The notes beneath the pieces are model-generated. The model saw only the letters and a list, made by a program, of their open reading frames with translations. It ran no database searches and was not told where the DNA came from. Shown here piece after piece: positions 16,065 to 24,620 of a DNA stretch of 64,000 nt. The translations under genes were made by a program, and so were the position numbers. The DNA comes from RGIG5612 sp017511185 (GTDB taxonomy: Bacteria > Bacillota > Clostridia > Lachnospirales > Lachnospiraceae), in NCBI GenBank assembly GCA_017511185.1, contig JAFWLF010000107.1:1-64000 (forward strand), read 5' to 3'. The stretch's first letter is position 1, and each line of letters starts with the position of its first letter.

Positions 16065-17066
16065 ATGGACTTAATGGAAATGATTTTTGAAAAGGCAAAA
16101 GCAAATCCGCAGAGAGTTGCTTTTCCGGAAGCTACAGAAGAGAAGATGCTTCAGGCTGCTTACGAAGCACATACAAAGGGATACTGCAAAGCAACGCTGG
16201 TTGGTGATCCGGCTGAGATCAAAGCAGCAGCAGAAAGCTTTGGGATTGATATCAGCGGCATGGATATTTATGACAATACGGATGCAGAACAGAATGCAGC
16301 CGCATTTGAAAAGTATGTGGCAGAGTATTCCGATATGCTTAGCATCAAGTCTCTGACCAGAAAAAGCAAAGACCCAATGTATACGGCAATGGTTCAGCAG
16401 TGCCTGGGGATGTTCGATGTTACTTTTGCGGGATTAACACATACGACCGGTGATGTGATCCTCGCTGCTACTACGATCATCGGATTAAAGGATGGCATTG
16501 ATACTCCTTCTTCTACCGGATTGTTTGTCATTCCGGGGTATGAGGGAAGTGAAGGACAGTATCTGCTGTTTGGCGACAGTGCTGTCTGCACCAAACCTTC
16601 ACCTGCAGAGAGAGCATCTATTGCTATCTCCGCCTGCGAGACTGTTAAAGGTCTGCTTGGATGGGAACCAAGATGTGCTATGCTTTCTTTCTCCACAGAC
16701 GGAAGTATGGAAGGTGAAATGGTAGATGATATCCGTGAATCTGTCCGCATCGCTAATGAAAGAAGACCGGAACTGGCTATCGACGGAGAATTCCAGCTGG
16801 ATGCTGCGATCGATCCAAATGTCGCAGCTAAAAAGGTTAAGAGAGAATCCAAGGTAGCGGGCAAAGCCAATATTATTATCTGGCCGGACATCAATGTAGG
16901 CAATATCGGCGTGAAGCTGGTACAGTTTTTTGCAAAAGCAGACGCACCGGGACCATTCCTGCAGGGATTTAAGAAGATCGCTTCTGACTGCTCCCGTTCC
17001 GCTCCTGTTTCCGAGCTGGTAGGCAATATCGCAATGTGTGTCGTGCGTGCAGCAAATGAGGAATAA
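16065..17066 (+). CDS. pta: Phosphate acetyltransferase (PTA/PTB family)
   Basis: Transfers an acyl group, normally acetyl, between CoA and phosphate (333 aa), the first step of acetyl-CoA to acetate with ATP gain. Family segments are present: AVCTKPSPAERASIAISACET, RCAMLSFST, DGEFQLDAAI, VAGKANIIIWPDINVGNIG, and the catalytic Ser-Arg in DCSRS (DLSRG in the archetype). ATG 16065 follows AGGAG by about 8 bases; the longer form starting in the terminator is not credible. No acetate kinase is adjacent. The substrate could be another short acyl group or an acyl-ACP related one. Confidence 0.87.
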   Translation: MDLMEMIFEKAKANPQRVAFPEATEEKMLQAAYEAHTKGYCKATLVGDPAEIKAAAESFGIDISGMDIYDNTDAEQNAAAFEKYVAEYSDMLSIKSLTRKSKDPMYTAMVQQCLGMFDVTFAGLTHTTGDVILAATTIIGLKDGIDTPSSTGLFVIPGYEGSEGQYLLFGDSAVCTKPSPAERASIAISACETVKGLLGWEPRCAMLSFSTDGSMEGEMVDDIRESVRIANERRPELAIDGEFQLDAAIDPNVAAKKVKRESKVAGKANIIIWPDINVGNIGVKLVQFFAKADAPGPFLQGFKKIASDCSRSAPVSELVGNIAMCVVRAANEE

Positions 17067-17069
17067 AAA

Positions 17070-17801
17070 GTGAGAGATTATCAGGAAGAATTTGATAAAC
17101 GAGTTGCATGGATCAGAAATCTGGTGGAAAGCGCAGGCTGCAAAGGAATTATCTACGGTAATTCCGGAGGAAAAGACAGCGCACTGGTTGGGATTCTTTG
17201 TAAGGCCGCTTGTGATAATACCGTTGGTATTATTATGCCGTGTGCATCAAAACGGAATTATCAGGAAGACATGAAGGACGGGATCGATGTGGCAGAACAG
17301 TTCCATATTGAATACCGTGTTGTGGATCTGACGAAAGTCCGGGAAGCATTACTGGAAGAAGCGAAGAAAGCAGCTGATGTTCTGACGGATGCAGCAATCT
17401 CTAACATCGCACCTCGTCTTCGCATGACGACGCTTTATGCGATCGGACAGAGTGAGGGACGGCTGGTAGCTGGCACTGGAAACGCAGATGAACTGTATGT
17501 TGGGTATTATACCAAGTACGGTGACGGCGGTGTAGACTTCAATCCAATTGGGGATCTGAATGTCAGTGAGGTCTATGAATTTCTCGCCTGGCTGGATGCA
17601 CCGGAAAACATCCGGACAAAGGCTCCGTCAGCTGGTTTGTTTGACGGACAGACGGATGAAAAGGAAATGGGCATTAAGTATGATGAGATCGATGAGTTCC
17701 TGACGACGGGAAAGACAAATCCGCAGGCGCAGGAAAAGATCGAACGGATGCATGCGCGAAGTGAGCATAAACGGATCGGTGTCCGGTTCTTCCCAAACTG
17801 A
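17070..17801 (+). CDS. nadE: NAD+ synthase (ammonia-dependent)
   Basis: Last step of NAD biosynthesis: adenylates nicotinic acid adenine dinucleotide and amidates it (243 aa). The PP-loop SGGKDSA is at 32-38; further family segments are GTGNADELYVGYYTKYGDGG near 140 and the C-terminal HKRIGVRFFPN. There is no glutaminase domain, so free ammonia is the donor. The GTG start is supported by GAGGA 7 bases upstream, and the gene is three bases from pta, so both are likely in one mRNA. Confidence 0.94.
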   Translation: MRDYQEEFDKRVAWIRNLVESAGCKGIIYGNSGGKDSALVGILCKAACDNTVGIIMPCASKRNYQEDMKDGIDVAEQFHIEYRVVDLTKVREALLEEAKKAADVLTDAAISNIAPRLRMTTLYAIGQSEGRLVAGTGNADELYVGYYTKYGDGGVDFNPIGDLNVSEVYEFLAWLDAPENIRTKAPSAGLFDGQTDEKEMGIKYDEIDEFLTTGKTNPQAQEKIERMHARSEHKRIGVRFFPN

Positions 17802-17815
17802 TAAGCATGAATGTA

Positions 17816-17854
17816 TGAAAAAAGCTGTCACAGAAAACTGCGACAGCTTTTTTT
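17816..17854 (+). terminator. Terminator after nadE, usable in both directions
   Basis: AAAAAGCTGTC/GACAGCTTTTTTT stem (17818-17854) with an inner CA/TG pair. It closes the pta-nadE transcript and, read on the other strand, can also end the tRNA-Met transcript. Confidence 0.85.
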
Positions 17855-17855
17855 G

Positions 17856-17929
17856 TAGCGGGAACTGGATTTGAACCAGCGACACTTCGGGTATGAACCG
17901 AATGCTCTAGCCAACTGAGCTATCCCGCC
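17856..17929 (-). tRNA. tRNA-Met (CAT), elongator type
   Basis: A 74-nt cloverleaf on the minus strand. Anticodon stem TTCGG/CCGAA with loop TTCATAC gives CAT; T-loop GGTTCAAATCC is canonical. The acceptor stem is GGCGGGA/TCCCGCT with a G1-U72 wobble, and CCA is not encoded. The anticodon stem lacks the three G-C pairs of initiator tRNA, hence elongator; a CAT anticodon could also be a lysidine-modified tRNA-Ile, which cannot be excluded by eye. Confidence 0.9.
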
Positions 17930-18005
17930 ATAGACTTGAAAGATTTCTTTCAGTCGTGCTTTGCTATTATAGCACAACAAAAGCGGATTTCAACAATTAT
18001 TTTGA

Positions 18006-18887
18006 TCATTTCTGTAAATAGGCATCAATTGCTTCCAGGATGCGTTCATCCGTGGTCAGGTCTCCGTGGGAGACATCCGGAAGGGAAAGGATGACCGGCT
18101 CATTTGAAAAATGATCGCTCAGAGCGATGGAGTACTTCATCGGAACACGCTGATCTGTTTCAGAATATACGATCAAAGGCTGGATCGATACCTCGTTTGC
18201 ATATTCCCCCGTGTCCATCCGAAACGAGATCAGCAGTTTCATCGGCCCGTAAAAGACCGGCGTTACGCTGTTGTAAAGATCAAAAGCAGATTCATATGGA
18301 GCTAGAAGGATCAATCCATCCGCTTCGTATAACGAAGCAACATAAGCGGCGGGACCACTGCCAAACGAATACCCCATCAGATAAATGCGGCGGACATTAT
18401 CTTTGGCACGAAAATAGCGGAAGATGGCAGCAGAAGCACTGCGGATATTGTCATCGGTCGGTTTGCCATCCGAAGTGCCAAAGCCCGGCCAGTCTACAAC
18501 CGCAACATCAAAGTCCTGAAAATGATCACCATCTGTCATTTGCTTTAGAAAACGGAGTGCCGCTGTGGCGCTGTCTTCGTTATAACCGCCAAAATACAGA
18601 AGCAGGTCTATTTTATTGCTGTCAGTATGGCTGCTCTGGTGCAGATGCCATCCGCGAAGATCGCCATTCCCGGATGGAATCTTGATATCTTCTACTAAAG
18701 GAATATTGAGTGACTGTTTTTCTGCAAATAGTTCTTCCAGCTCGATCAGCTGCAGCTCAGAAGCAGCTTCTTCATTAAAAGAAGGCCGCACGATCACATG
18801 CGGTGTCACCAGATAAGTGACAAGGCAGTAAATGATCAGTACCGCTATTATGATTATTGGAATCAACCATCTGCGTCTTTGCTTCAT
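18006..18887 (-). CDS. Membrane-anchored alpha/beta hydrolase
   Basis: A 293-aa hydrolase with one N-terminal membrane helix (residues about 7-28); the catalytic domain is probably extracytoplasmic. The nucleophile elbow GYSFGSG has Ser174, the acid is Asp245 in ETDQRVP and the base His274 in DVSHGD, so the triad is complete. It resembles BEM46/YqkD-type hydrolases; substrate unknown. ATG 18887 is preferred over an upstream TTG (18905) that would lie across the -10 box. There is no ribosome site and the -10 box ends 7 bases before the ATG, so the mRNA may be leaderless. Confidence 0.82.
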   Translation of the reverse strand: MKQRRRWLIPIIIIAVLIIYCLVTYLVTPHVIVRPSFNEEAASELQLIELEELFAEKQSLNIPLVEDIKIPSGNGDLRGWHLHQSSHTDSNKIDLLLYFGGYNEDSATAALRFLKQMTDGDHFQDFDVAVVDWPGFGTSDGKPTDDNIRSASAAIFRYFRAKDNVRRIYLMGYSFGSGPAAYVASLYEADGLILLAPYESAFDLYNSVTPVFYGPMKLLISFRMDTGEYANEVSIQPLIVYSETDQRVPMKYSIALSDHFSNEPVILSLPDVSHGDLTTDERILEAIDAYLQK

Positions 18888-18894
18888 AGATGGT

Positions 18895-18926
18895 ATTATA
18901 CACAAAAAAGAAAAAAGGTGTATAAT
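18895..18926. promoter_or_regulatory. Symmetrical divergent promoters between hydrolase and ispF
   Basis: A perfect 9-bp inverted repeat, ATTATACAC (18895-18903) and GTGTATAAT (18918-18926), surrounds a 14-base purine-rich spacer. Each arm contains a consensus TATAAT, one reading left to the hydrolase and one right to ispF. Each arm occupies the -35 position of the other promoter, so the two are probably mutually exclusive or share a binding protein. Confidence 0.55.
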
Positions 18927-18970
18927 GCCCCCAAAGGCTTTACCAAAACGGAATGCGGACAGGAGAGATT

Positions 18971-19441
18971 ATGAGGATCGGACAAGGATATGACGTTCAT
19001 CGTCTGAAAGAAGGACGCAAGCTGATCATTGGAGGGGTGGAAATCCCATATGAAAAAGGGTTAGACGGACATTCGGATGCAGATGTACTCCTGCATGCCA
19101 TTATGGATGCCCTGCTTGGAGCAGCTGCTTTGGGTGATATCGGACTTCTTTTTCCGGATACAGATGAGCGGTTTTCTGGCGCAGACAGCCTGAAACTGCT
19201 GCAGAAGGTCAAGGATGTACTGGATGAGAAAGGATATTCCATCTGTAATATTGATGCGACTGTCATCGCACAGGAACCGAAGCTGAGACCATATATTGAC
19301 CTCATGCGGCAGAACATTGCGGAGACGCTTAAAATGGATGTCTCCCAGGTAAGCGTGAAAGCGACAACGGAAGAGCATTTGGGTTTTACCGGCCGCAAAG
19401 AGGGCATTGCTGCTCAGGCTGTTGTATTGATTGACTTCTAG
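18971..19441 (+). CDS. ispF: 2-C-methyl-D-erythritol 2,4-cyclodiphosphate synthase
   Basis: MEP-pathway enzyme forming the cyclic diphosphate on the way to isoprenoids (156 aa, trimer). Metal ligands appear in GYDVHRL (Asp8, His10) and the later His of GHSDADVLLHAI; the C-terminal TTEEHLGFTGRKEGIAA is characteristic. ATG 18971 has AGGAGAG at good spacing; the upstream in-frame start is ignored. ispD is not adjacent, but dxr and ispG are in the pyrH operon of this window. Confidence 0.97.
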   Translation: MRIGQGYDVHRLKEGRKLIIGGVEIPYEKGLDGHSDADVLLHAIMDALLGAAALGDIGLLFPDTDERFSGADSLKLLQKVKDVLDEKGYSICNIDATVIAQEPKLRPYIDLMRQNIAETLKMDVSQVSVKATTEEHLGFTGRKEGIAAQAVVLIDF

Positions 19442-19507
19442 AGGTTTTTTGATACACTTTATAAAGTATGTAAATAACAGCGATATGCTGATAACAGAGG
19501 ATAAACA

Positions 19508-20914
19508 ATGAGAATTTATAACACATTAACTGCCCGAAAAGAAGAATTAGTGCCGATCGAAGAGGGGAAGATCAAGATGTACGTCTGCGGACCGACCGTC
19601 TATAATCTGATCCATATTGGAAATGCCCGTCCGATGATCGTTTTTGATACGTTCCGCCGTTATATGGAATATAAAGGTTATGATGTGACCTATGTATCCA
19701 ATTTTACAGATGTAGATGACAAGATCATCAATAAAGCAATGGAAGAAGGCGTGGATTCTTCTGTCATCTCAGAACGATATATTGAGGAATGTAAAAAAGA
19801 TATGGCCGGCATGAATGTAAAGCCAGCGACATATGCACCAAAAGCAACGGAAGAAATAGATGGTATGCTGGAAATGATCCAGTCTCTGATCGATAAAGGG
19901 TTTGCATATGAATCAAACGGAACCGTTTATTACCGCACACGGAAATTCCAGGGATATGGAAAACTCTCCAAAAAGAATCTGGATGATATGCAGTCCGGAC
20001 ATCGCGAGATCAAGGTGACCGGTGAAGAAGAAAAAGAAGACCCGGCTGATTTTGTCCTTTGGAAACCGAAAAAAGAAGGAGAACCAAGCTGGCAGAGCCC
20101 ATGGTCAGACGGCAGACCGGGATGGCATATCGAATGCAGCGTCATGAGTAAAAAATACCTTGGCAATACGATCGATATCCATGCAGGCGGAGAAGACCTG
20201 ATCTTTCCGCATCATGAGAATGAGATCGCACAGAGTGAAGCTGCAAATGGATGCATCTTCTCCAATTACTGGATGCATAATGCCTTTTTGAATATTAATG
20301 GAAGCAAAATGAGCAAGAGTCTCGGAAATTTCTTTACGGTTCGGGATATTGCCGCTAAATATGATCTTCAGGTACTTCGCTTCTTTATGCTGAGTGCTCA
20401 TTACAGAAGCCCGCTCAACTTTTCGGATGAGCTGATGGAGGCTGCAAAAGCCGGACTGGAACGCATTATCAACGCAAAGAAAAAACTGGACTATGCGGAA
20501 CAGCATGCAGAAGGAAGATCGTTCTTCTTTGATGAGGGTGAAGATCAGGATTTCGGAGCTGATTATCTGGCTAAATTTGAAGCAGCCATGGATGATGACT
20601 GCAATACAGCCGATGCGATCGCAGCTGTCTTTGAGTATGTCAGAGCAATCAACAGTACGATCACGGATACTTCATCTACGGCTCTGGCTGAGCTGGCGGA
20701 AAAACGTCTGGTCACTATGTGTGATATCTTAGGCATTATTCTTGATAAGGAAGAGGAAGCTCTGGATGCTGAGATCGAGCAGCTGATCGCACAGCGTCAG
20801 GAGGCCAGAAAAGCAAAAGACTTTGCATTGGCAGACAAGATCCGTGACAAGATCACAGCCATGGGGATTGTTCTGGAAGACACCAGAGAAGGAGTTAAAT
20901 GGCACAGGAAATAA
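19508..20914 (+). CDS. cysS: Cysteinyl-tRNA synthetase
   Basis: Class I aminoacyl-tRNA synthetase that charges tRNA-Cys (468 aa). The zinc-site cysteine in MYVCGPTVYN, the HIGN form of the HIGH motif, the WHIECS zinc segment and KMSKSLGN are all present, with the C-terminal anticodon-binding helices. A possible promoter (TTGACT, 16 bases, TACACT) lies in the 3' end of ispF. It overlaps mrnC by 16 bases. cysS-mrnC-rlmB is a conserved Firmicutes order. Confidence 0.97.
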   Translation: MRIYNTLTARKEELVPIEEGKIKMYVCGPTVYNLIHIGNARPMIVFDTFRRYMEYKGYDVTYVSNFTDVDDKIINKAMEEGVDSSVISERYIEECKKDMAGMNVKPATYAPKATEEIDGMLEMIQSLIDKGFAYESNGTVYYRTRKFQGYGKLSKKNLDDMQSGHREIKVTGEEEKEDPADFVLWKPKKEGEPSWQSPWSDGRPGWHIECSVMSKKYLGNTIDIHAGGEDLIFPHHENEIAQSEAANGCIFSNYWMHNAFLNINGSKMSKSLGNFFTVRDIAAKYDLQVLRFFMLSAHYRSPLNFSDELMEAAKAGLERIINAKKKLDYAEQHAEGRSFFFDEGEDQDFGADYLAKFEAAMDDDCNTADAIAAVFEYVRAINSTITDTSSTALAELAEKRLVTMCDILGIILDKEEEALDAEIEQLIAQRQEARKAKDFALADKIRDKITAMGIVLEDTREGVKWHRK

Positions 20915-21309
20915 AGGACATTGCTTCGCTGAATCTGGCGTTTCTGGGAGATGCTGTGTATGAACTGATCCTCCGGGAATATGTGGTCAGGCATTTTAAA
21001 GGCAATGTAAATGCTTTGAATAAGAAGACGACTGTTTATTCTAAAGCAGTGACACAGGCTCAGATCTCAGATATCCTTTTAGGCAAAACGGAAGACGGCT
21101 CCTGCTTTCTGAGTGAAGAAGAGCAGACAGTGTTTCGCCGTGGACGGAACTCCAAAAGTGTTTCTATTCCAAAGAGCTGTACGCCTTCCGAATATCGCAA
21201 GGCAACCGGTTTTGAGGCTTTGATCGGTTATTTATATCTGCAGGACCGGAAAGAGCGGATCATGGAGATCGTTACTTATGGAATCGACAAATACCAGGAA
21301 AACAAATAA
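20899..21309 (+). CDS. mrnC: Mini-ribonuclease III
   Basis: Double-strand-specific endoribonuclease that matures 23S rRNA ends (136 aa). It is an RNase III catalytic domain without the dsRNA-binding domain: LAFLGDAVYEL near residue 14 holds the first acidic ligands and TGFEALIGYLYL near 104 the second set. The start lies inside the end of cysS, AGGAG being within the cysS coding sequence just ahead of it. It precedes the 23S rRNA methylase rlmB, also overlapping. Confidence 0.95.
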   Translation: MAQEIKDIASLNLAFLGDAVYELILREYVVRHFKGNVNALNKKTTVYSKAVTQAQISDILLGKTEDGSCFLSEEEQTVFRRGRNSKSVSIPKSCTPSEYRKATGFEALIGYLYLQDRKERIMEIVTYGIDKYQENK

Positions 21310-22048
21310 AGAAAAACAGTATGAGTTGATGGTGGAGGGCAGAAATCCTGTTACCGAAGCTCTGAAAACAAATGATAATATTGATAAACTATATGTACAG
21401 GAGGGCGTTCATAACGGCCCTCTTGTGACGATTATCGCAATGGCAAAGCAAAAAGGCATTCTTGTGGTTGCTGTGCCAAAGGACAAACTGGATGCCATGA
21501 GCGAGAACGGACATCATCAGGGTGTTATTTTGAACCTTTCGGCGGTCAAATATGCAGAGGTGGACGATATTCTGAAAAAAGCAGAAGAGAAGAATGAGAA
21601 ACCATTCGTGTTTATTCTGGACGGGATAGAAGATCCGCATAATCTTGGGGCAATCATTAGGAGTGCAAATCTGGCAGGAGCACATGGTGTGATCATTCCG
21701 AAACATCGTGCTGCAACCGTAAATGCTACGGTTGCAAAAGCCAGTGCCGGTGCCGTTTACCATACACTGCTTGCAAAAGTGACAAATATTGCCCAGACAA
21801 TTGATTATCTGAAAGAGAAGGGTCTCTGGTTCGCCTGTGCAGATATGGACGGAATCCCGATGTATGATGCCAATCTGACAGGAGCGATCGGCATAGTGAT
21901 CGGTAATGAAGGGAAAGGGGTCAGCCGGATCGTAAAAGAAAAATGTGATTTTACTGTCTCTATCCCGATGAAAGGAGATATTGACTCTCTGAACGCTTCT
22001 GTGGCGGCCGGTATCCTTGCATGGGAGGTCGTGCGGCAGAATCGTTAG
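21278..22048 (+). CDS. rlmB: 23S rRNA (guanosine-2'-O)-methyltransferase, TrmH/RlmB family
   Basis: SPOUT methyltransferase for a conserved guanosine of the 23S rRNA peptidyl-transferase region (256 aa). The N-terminal substrate-binding L30e-like domain (VEGRNPVTEAL) precedes the knot with LDGIEDPHNLGAIIRSA, VIGNEGKGVSR and IPMKGDIDSLNASVAAGIL. ATG 21278 overlaps mrnC by 32 bases with GGAG 10 bases upstream; ATG 21329 is a shorter option that would still keep the motif VEGRNPV. Confidence 0.94.
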   Translation: MESTNTRKTNKEKQYELMVEGRNPVTEALKTNDNIDKLYVQEGVHNGPLVTIIAMAKQKGILVVAVPKDKLDAMSENGHHQGVILNLSAVKYAEVDDILKKAEEKNEKPFVFILDGIEDPHNLGAIIRSANLAGAHGVIIPKHRAATVNATVAKASAGAVYHTLLAKVTNIAQTIDYLKEKGLWFACADMDGIPMYDANLTGAIGIVIGNEGKGVSRIVKEKCDFTVSIPMKGDIDSLNASVAAGILAWEVVRQNR

Positions 22049-22063
22049 CCATTCTTATTTGTC

Positions 22064-22660
22064 ATGCAAAAATCACCATTGGAGAAATTAAAACTGTATC
22101 TATCCATCTATTGGACGATGTTTAAGATTGGCATTACCACTTTTGGAGGTGGTTATGCCATGATTGCTGTATTTGACAAAGAACTGGGCGAACGGAAGAA
22201 ATGGATCGATCAGGAAGAACTTCTGGATTATCTTGCTATCTCGCAGATCACTCCCGGTGTGATCGCGGTAAATGTCGCCACTTTTGTTGGAAAGAAAAAA
22301 GCCGGTATTCTTGGAGCTGTTTTTGGAACCCTGGGTGTTGTGACACCTTCCTTGATAATCATCACGATCATTGCAGCGCTTCTTACTAATTTCGCAGGGA
22401 ATGAATATGTCATGCATGCTTTCGCAGGTATTCGTATCTGCGTATGCGTTCTGATCATCAATGCCACGATCCGCTTTATTAAGCAGACCGTTGTAGATGT
22501 ATTAACGCTGGCCACGTTCCTTTGCGTCTTTCTGGTTGCCGCTTTTACACGAATATCGACGGTTTACATCGTGCTGTTTATTATACTGGTCAGCATTGTT
22601 TTTACAATCATTAAGGGAATATCTGACAAAAAGAAACATGACGGAGGTGCAAAATGTTAG
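22064..22660 (+). CDS. Chromate transporter family protein, first half-size subunit
   Basis: Integral membrane protein of the CHR family (198 aa), one half of a split transporter. The motif FGGGYAMIAVF near residue 27, the ITPGVIAVNVATFVG segment and about six hydrophobic helices are visible. Characterised CHR proteins export chromate, but in anaerobes the physiological anion is unknown. It starts 15 bases after rlmB without a clear ribosome site and overlaps its partner by 7 bases. Confidence 0.9.
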   Translation: MQKSPLEKLKLYLSIYWTMFKIGITTFGGGYAMIAVFDKELGERKKWIDQEELLDYLAISQITPGVIAVNVATFVGKKKAGILGAVFGTLGVVTPSLIIITIIAALLTNFAGNEYVMHAFAGIRICVCVLIINATIRFIKQTVVDVLTLATFLCVFLVAAFTRISTVYIVLFIILVSIVFTIIKGISDKKKHDGGAKC

Positions 22661-23235
22661 ACCTCCTGATCATGTGTCTGCAATTTATGAAAACGGGTCT
22701 GTTTGCTGTTGGCGGAGGTCTTGCTACGATCCCGTTTTTATATGAACTGAGTGACAAATACGCGTGGTTCACACACAGTGATATTTTGAATTTCATTGCA
22801 GTTGCAGAAGCAACACCCGGCCCGGTAGGGGTTAACATGGCGACCTTTGCCGGATTTACGACACATGGAGTCGGAGGTGCCATTCTTTCAACTTTGTCGC
22901 TGATCCTGCCGTCCTTTGTCATTATCCTGATCGTGTCGACCATTCTGCAGAAATTCCGGGATAACCGCTTTGTGACACAGGGATTCCATTTCTTACGGCC
23001 GGCATCCACGGCCCTGATCGGAGCTGCAGGACTGCGCGTCCTTCTGATCGTATTTTTTGATGTAGAGAGAGTTACATTTGATATGTTCGGCCATCTGGGG
23101 CAGGTCTTTACGCATATCAATTGGACAGCAATCATTGTCTTCTGCGTTATGTTTTTCCTGATGAAGACCTTCAAAGGGCATACGGTGGTCTATATTCTGA
23201 TCGCCGCTGCTCTTGGAATCCTTTTGAAGCTTTAG
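22654..23235 (+). CDS. Chromate transporter family protein, second half-size subunit
   Basis: Second CHR half (193 aa): VGGGLATIPFLYEL, ATPGPVGVNMATFAGF and several helices. The start ATG overlaps the preceding gene (ATGTTAG), with GGAGGTG just upstream, so the two halves are made together and presumably act as a heterodimer with opposite topology, as in Bacillus short CHR pairs. Confidence 0.9.
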   Translation: MLDLLIMCLQFMKTGLFAVGGGLATIPFLYELSDKYAWFTHSDILNFIAVAEATPGPVGVNMATFAGFTTHGVGGAILSTLSLILPSFVIILIVSTILQKFRDNRFVTQGFHFLRPASTALIGAAGLRVLLIVFFDVERVTFDMFGHLGQVFTHINWTAIIVFCVMFFLMKTFKGHTVVYILIAAALGILLKL

Positions 23236-23352
23236 CAAAGCTGAGGATAAAACGAAATTTAAGGGTAGAAATTCATCTGAAAAAGGAATACAATAAACAA
23301 CAGAAAAAGTGAGCTTGAACTCACATAATAGATTTATTAGGAGGGTTTTACA

Positions 23353-23709
23353 ATGGCTGGTTACAAAATCACAAAAAAAGACGGTTACTATACCTATACG
23401 GCACCTGGACACAATGAGTGCAAGTGCACAAGACTTCATGATCCACAGGATGTTGACGGCGGTCGCCTGATCAATGGATTAACTCATTTCCTTCCTGCTG
23501 GCGGCGGCACAGAGTTCGCAGCAAATACAGCTGAGTCCATTTATTATATTCTTCATGGTACCATGAAATTCAAAGGCGAAGATGGTGTTGAGACTGTTCT
23601 GGAAGCTGGCGACAGCGTTCATATCGCAGGCGGATCACCAAAATGCGTTACAAATATCGGCCCTGACACAGCTCAGATGCTGGTTGTTCTTCTGCCTGCA
23701 CAGCAGTAA
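23353..23709 (+). CDS. Small cupin-domain protein
   Basis: A 118-aa single cupin barrel. The fold is suggested by HFLPAGGGTEFAANTAESIYYILHG and a second motif around EAGDSVHIAGGSPKCVTNIG. The usual metal pair HxH of cupin motif 1 is missing, so metal binding may be lost or use other residues, leaving a sugar- or small-molecule-binding role. AGGAGG precedes ATG 23353. It is a monocistronic gene with its own terminator. Function unknown. Confidence 0.75.
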   Translation: MAGYKITKKDGYYTYTAPGHNECKCTRLHDPQDVDGGRLINGLTHFLPAGGGTEFAANTAESIYYILHGTMKFKGEDGVETVLEAGDSVHIAGGSPKCVTNIGPDTAQMLVVLLPAQQ

Positions 23710-23732
23710 GAGTATACTAAAAAGAATCTTTC

Positions 23733-23764
23733 AAAGGCTGCCTTTGTGGCAGCCTTTGTTTTTC
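23733..23764 (+). terminator. Intrinsic terminator after cupin gene
   Basis: Perfect 10-bp stem AAAGGCTGCC/GGCAGCCTTT with a 5-base loop, followed by GTTTTT. Confidence 0.85.
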
Positions 23765-23787
23765 GGGGTGTAAAGAGGATTGACATC

Positions 23788-24597
23788 ATGAAGATCACCA
23801 TATTGATGGAAAACACGGAAGGGATCCAGGAAACCAGAGCAGAGCACGGACTTTCTGTTTATGCTGAAACAAAAAAGCACATTCTGCTTTCCGATACAGG
23901 CGCCTCAGATGCATTGATTGAAAATGCCAAGGTGATGGGAATTGACCTGAGAAAAGTAGATACCTTGGTTTTGAGCCACGGACATTATGACCACTGTGGA
24001 GGCGTGATACCTTTTTCTGAAATAAATAATATAGCAGATATTTATATACGAGAAGGATCTGATGGTCCATTTTATGACAGTGCAGGAAAGTATATCGGTA
24101 TAGATAAAAGGATCATGAATCTGCCAAACCTTCATAAGGTTAAAAAGGATGAACAGATTGATGAAGAACTGTTCCTTTTCGGGGATGTGAAAGGAAGGAA
24201 ACTGTTTCCGTTTGGAAATGTGAAGATCCTGAAAGAGGAGAACGGTGTCCGTGTCCCGGATACCTTTGAACATGAGCAAAACCTGGTCATCTCTGAGGAT
24301 GGAAAAAAGGTTTTGATATCCGGATGTGCGCACTGCGGCATTGTAAATATTCTGGATCGATTCCATGAAATCTTTAGCACCGATCCGGATGTTGTCATCA
24401 CCGGTTTCCATTTGATGAAAAAGACGGCATACCAAGAAGATGAGATTGCCCTGATAAAAGAAACAGCCATCAACCTGCAAAAAAGGAAAACCCTTTATTA
24501 TTCGGGCCATTGCACCGGGGATGCAGTTAACTATTTGAAAGAGATACTGGGTGATCAGCTGCAGCTGATGTATACTGGCCTTCAATTACAAATCTAG
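23788..24597 (+). CDS. MBL-fold metallo-hydrolase (DHPS-like)
   Basis: Metallo-beta-lactamase-fold protein (269 aa). The dinuclear metal site is visible as SHGHYDHCGG, then GCAHCGIVNI and a late YSGHCTG. The set resembles the archaeal DHPS-like group named for aminobenzene-phosphate ribosyl chemistry; real substrates in clostridia are unknown. ATG 23788 with AGAGGA upstream is preferred over an in-frame start inside the cupin terminator. It begins a likely three-gene unit with the flavoprotein and GNAT genes. Confidence 0.85.
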   Translation: MKITILMENTEGIQETRAEHGLSVYAETKKHILLSDTGASDALIENAKVMGIDLRKVDTLVLSHGHYDHCGGVIPFSEINNIADIYIREGSDGPFYDSAGKYIGIDKRIMNLPNLHKVKKDEQIDEELFLFGDVKGRKLFPFGNVKILKEENGVRVPDTFEHEQNLVISEDGKKVLISGCAHCGIVNILDRFHEIFSTDPDVVITGFHLMKKTAYQEDEIALIKETAINLQKRKTLYYSGHCTGDAVNYLKEILGDQLQLMYTGLQLQI

Positions 24598-24620
24598 TTT
24601 ACGGAATACGGAGACTTATA

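Noticed and set aside
17070..17180. NadE PP-loop SGGKDS instead of SGGIDS
   Set aside because: Common variation among clostridial NadE proteins; all other motifs fit.
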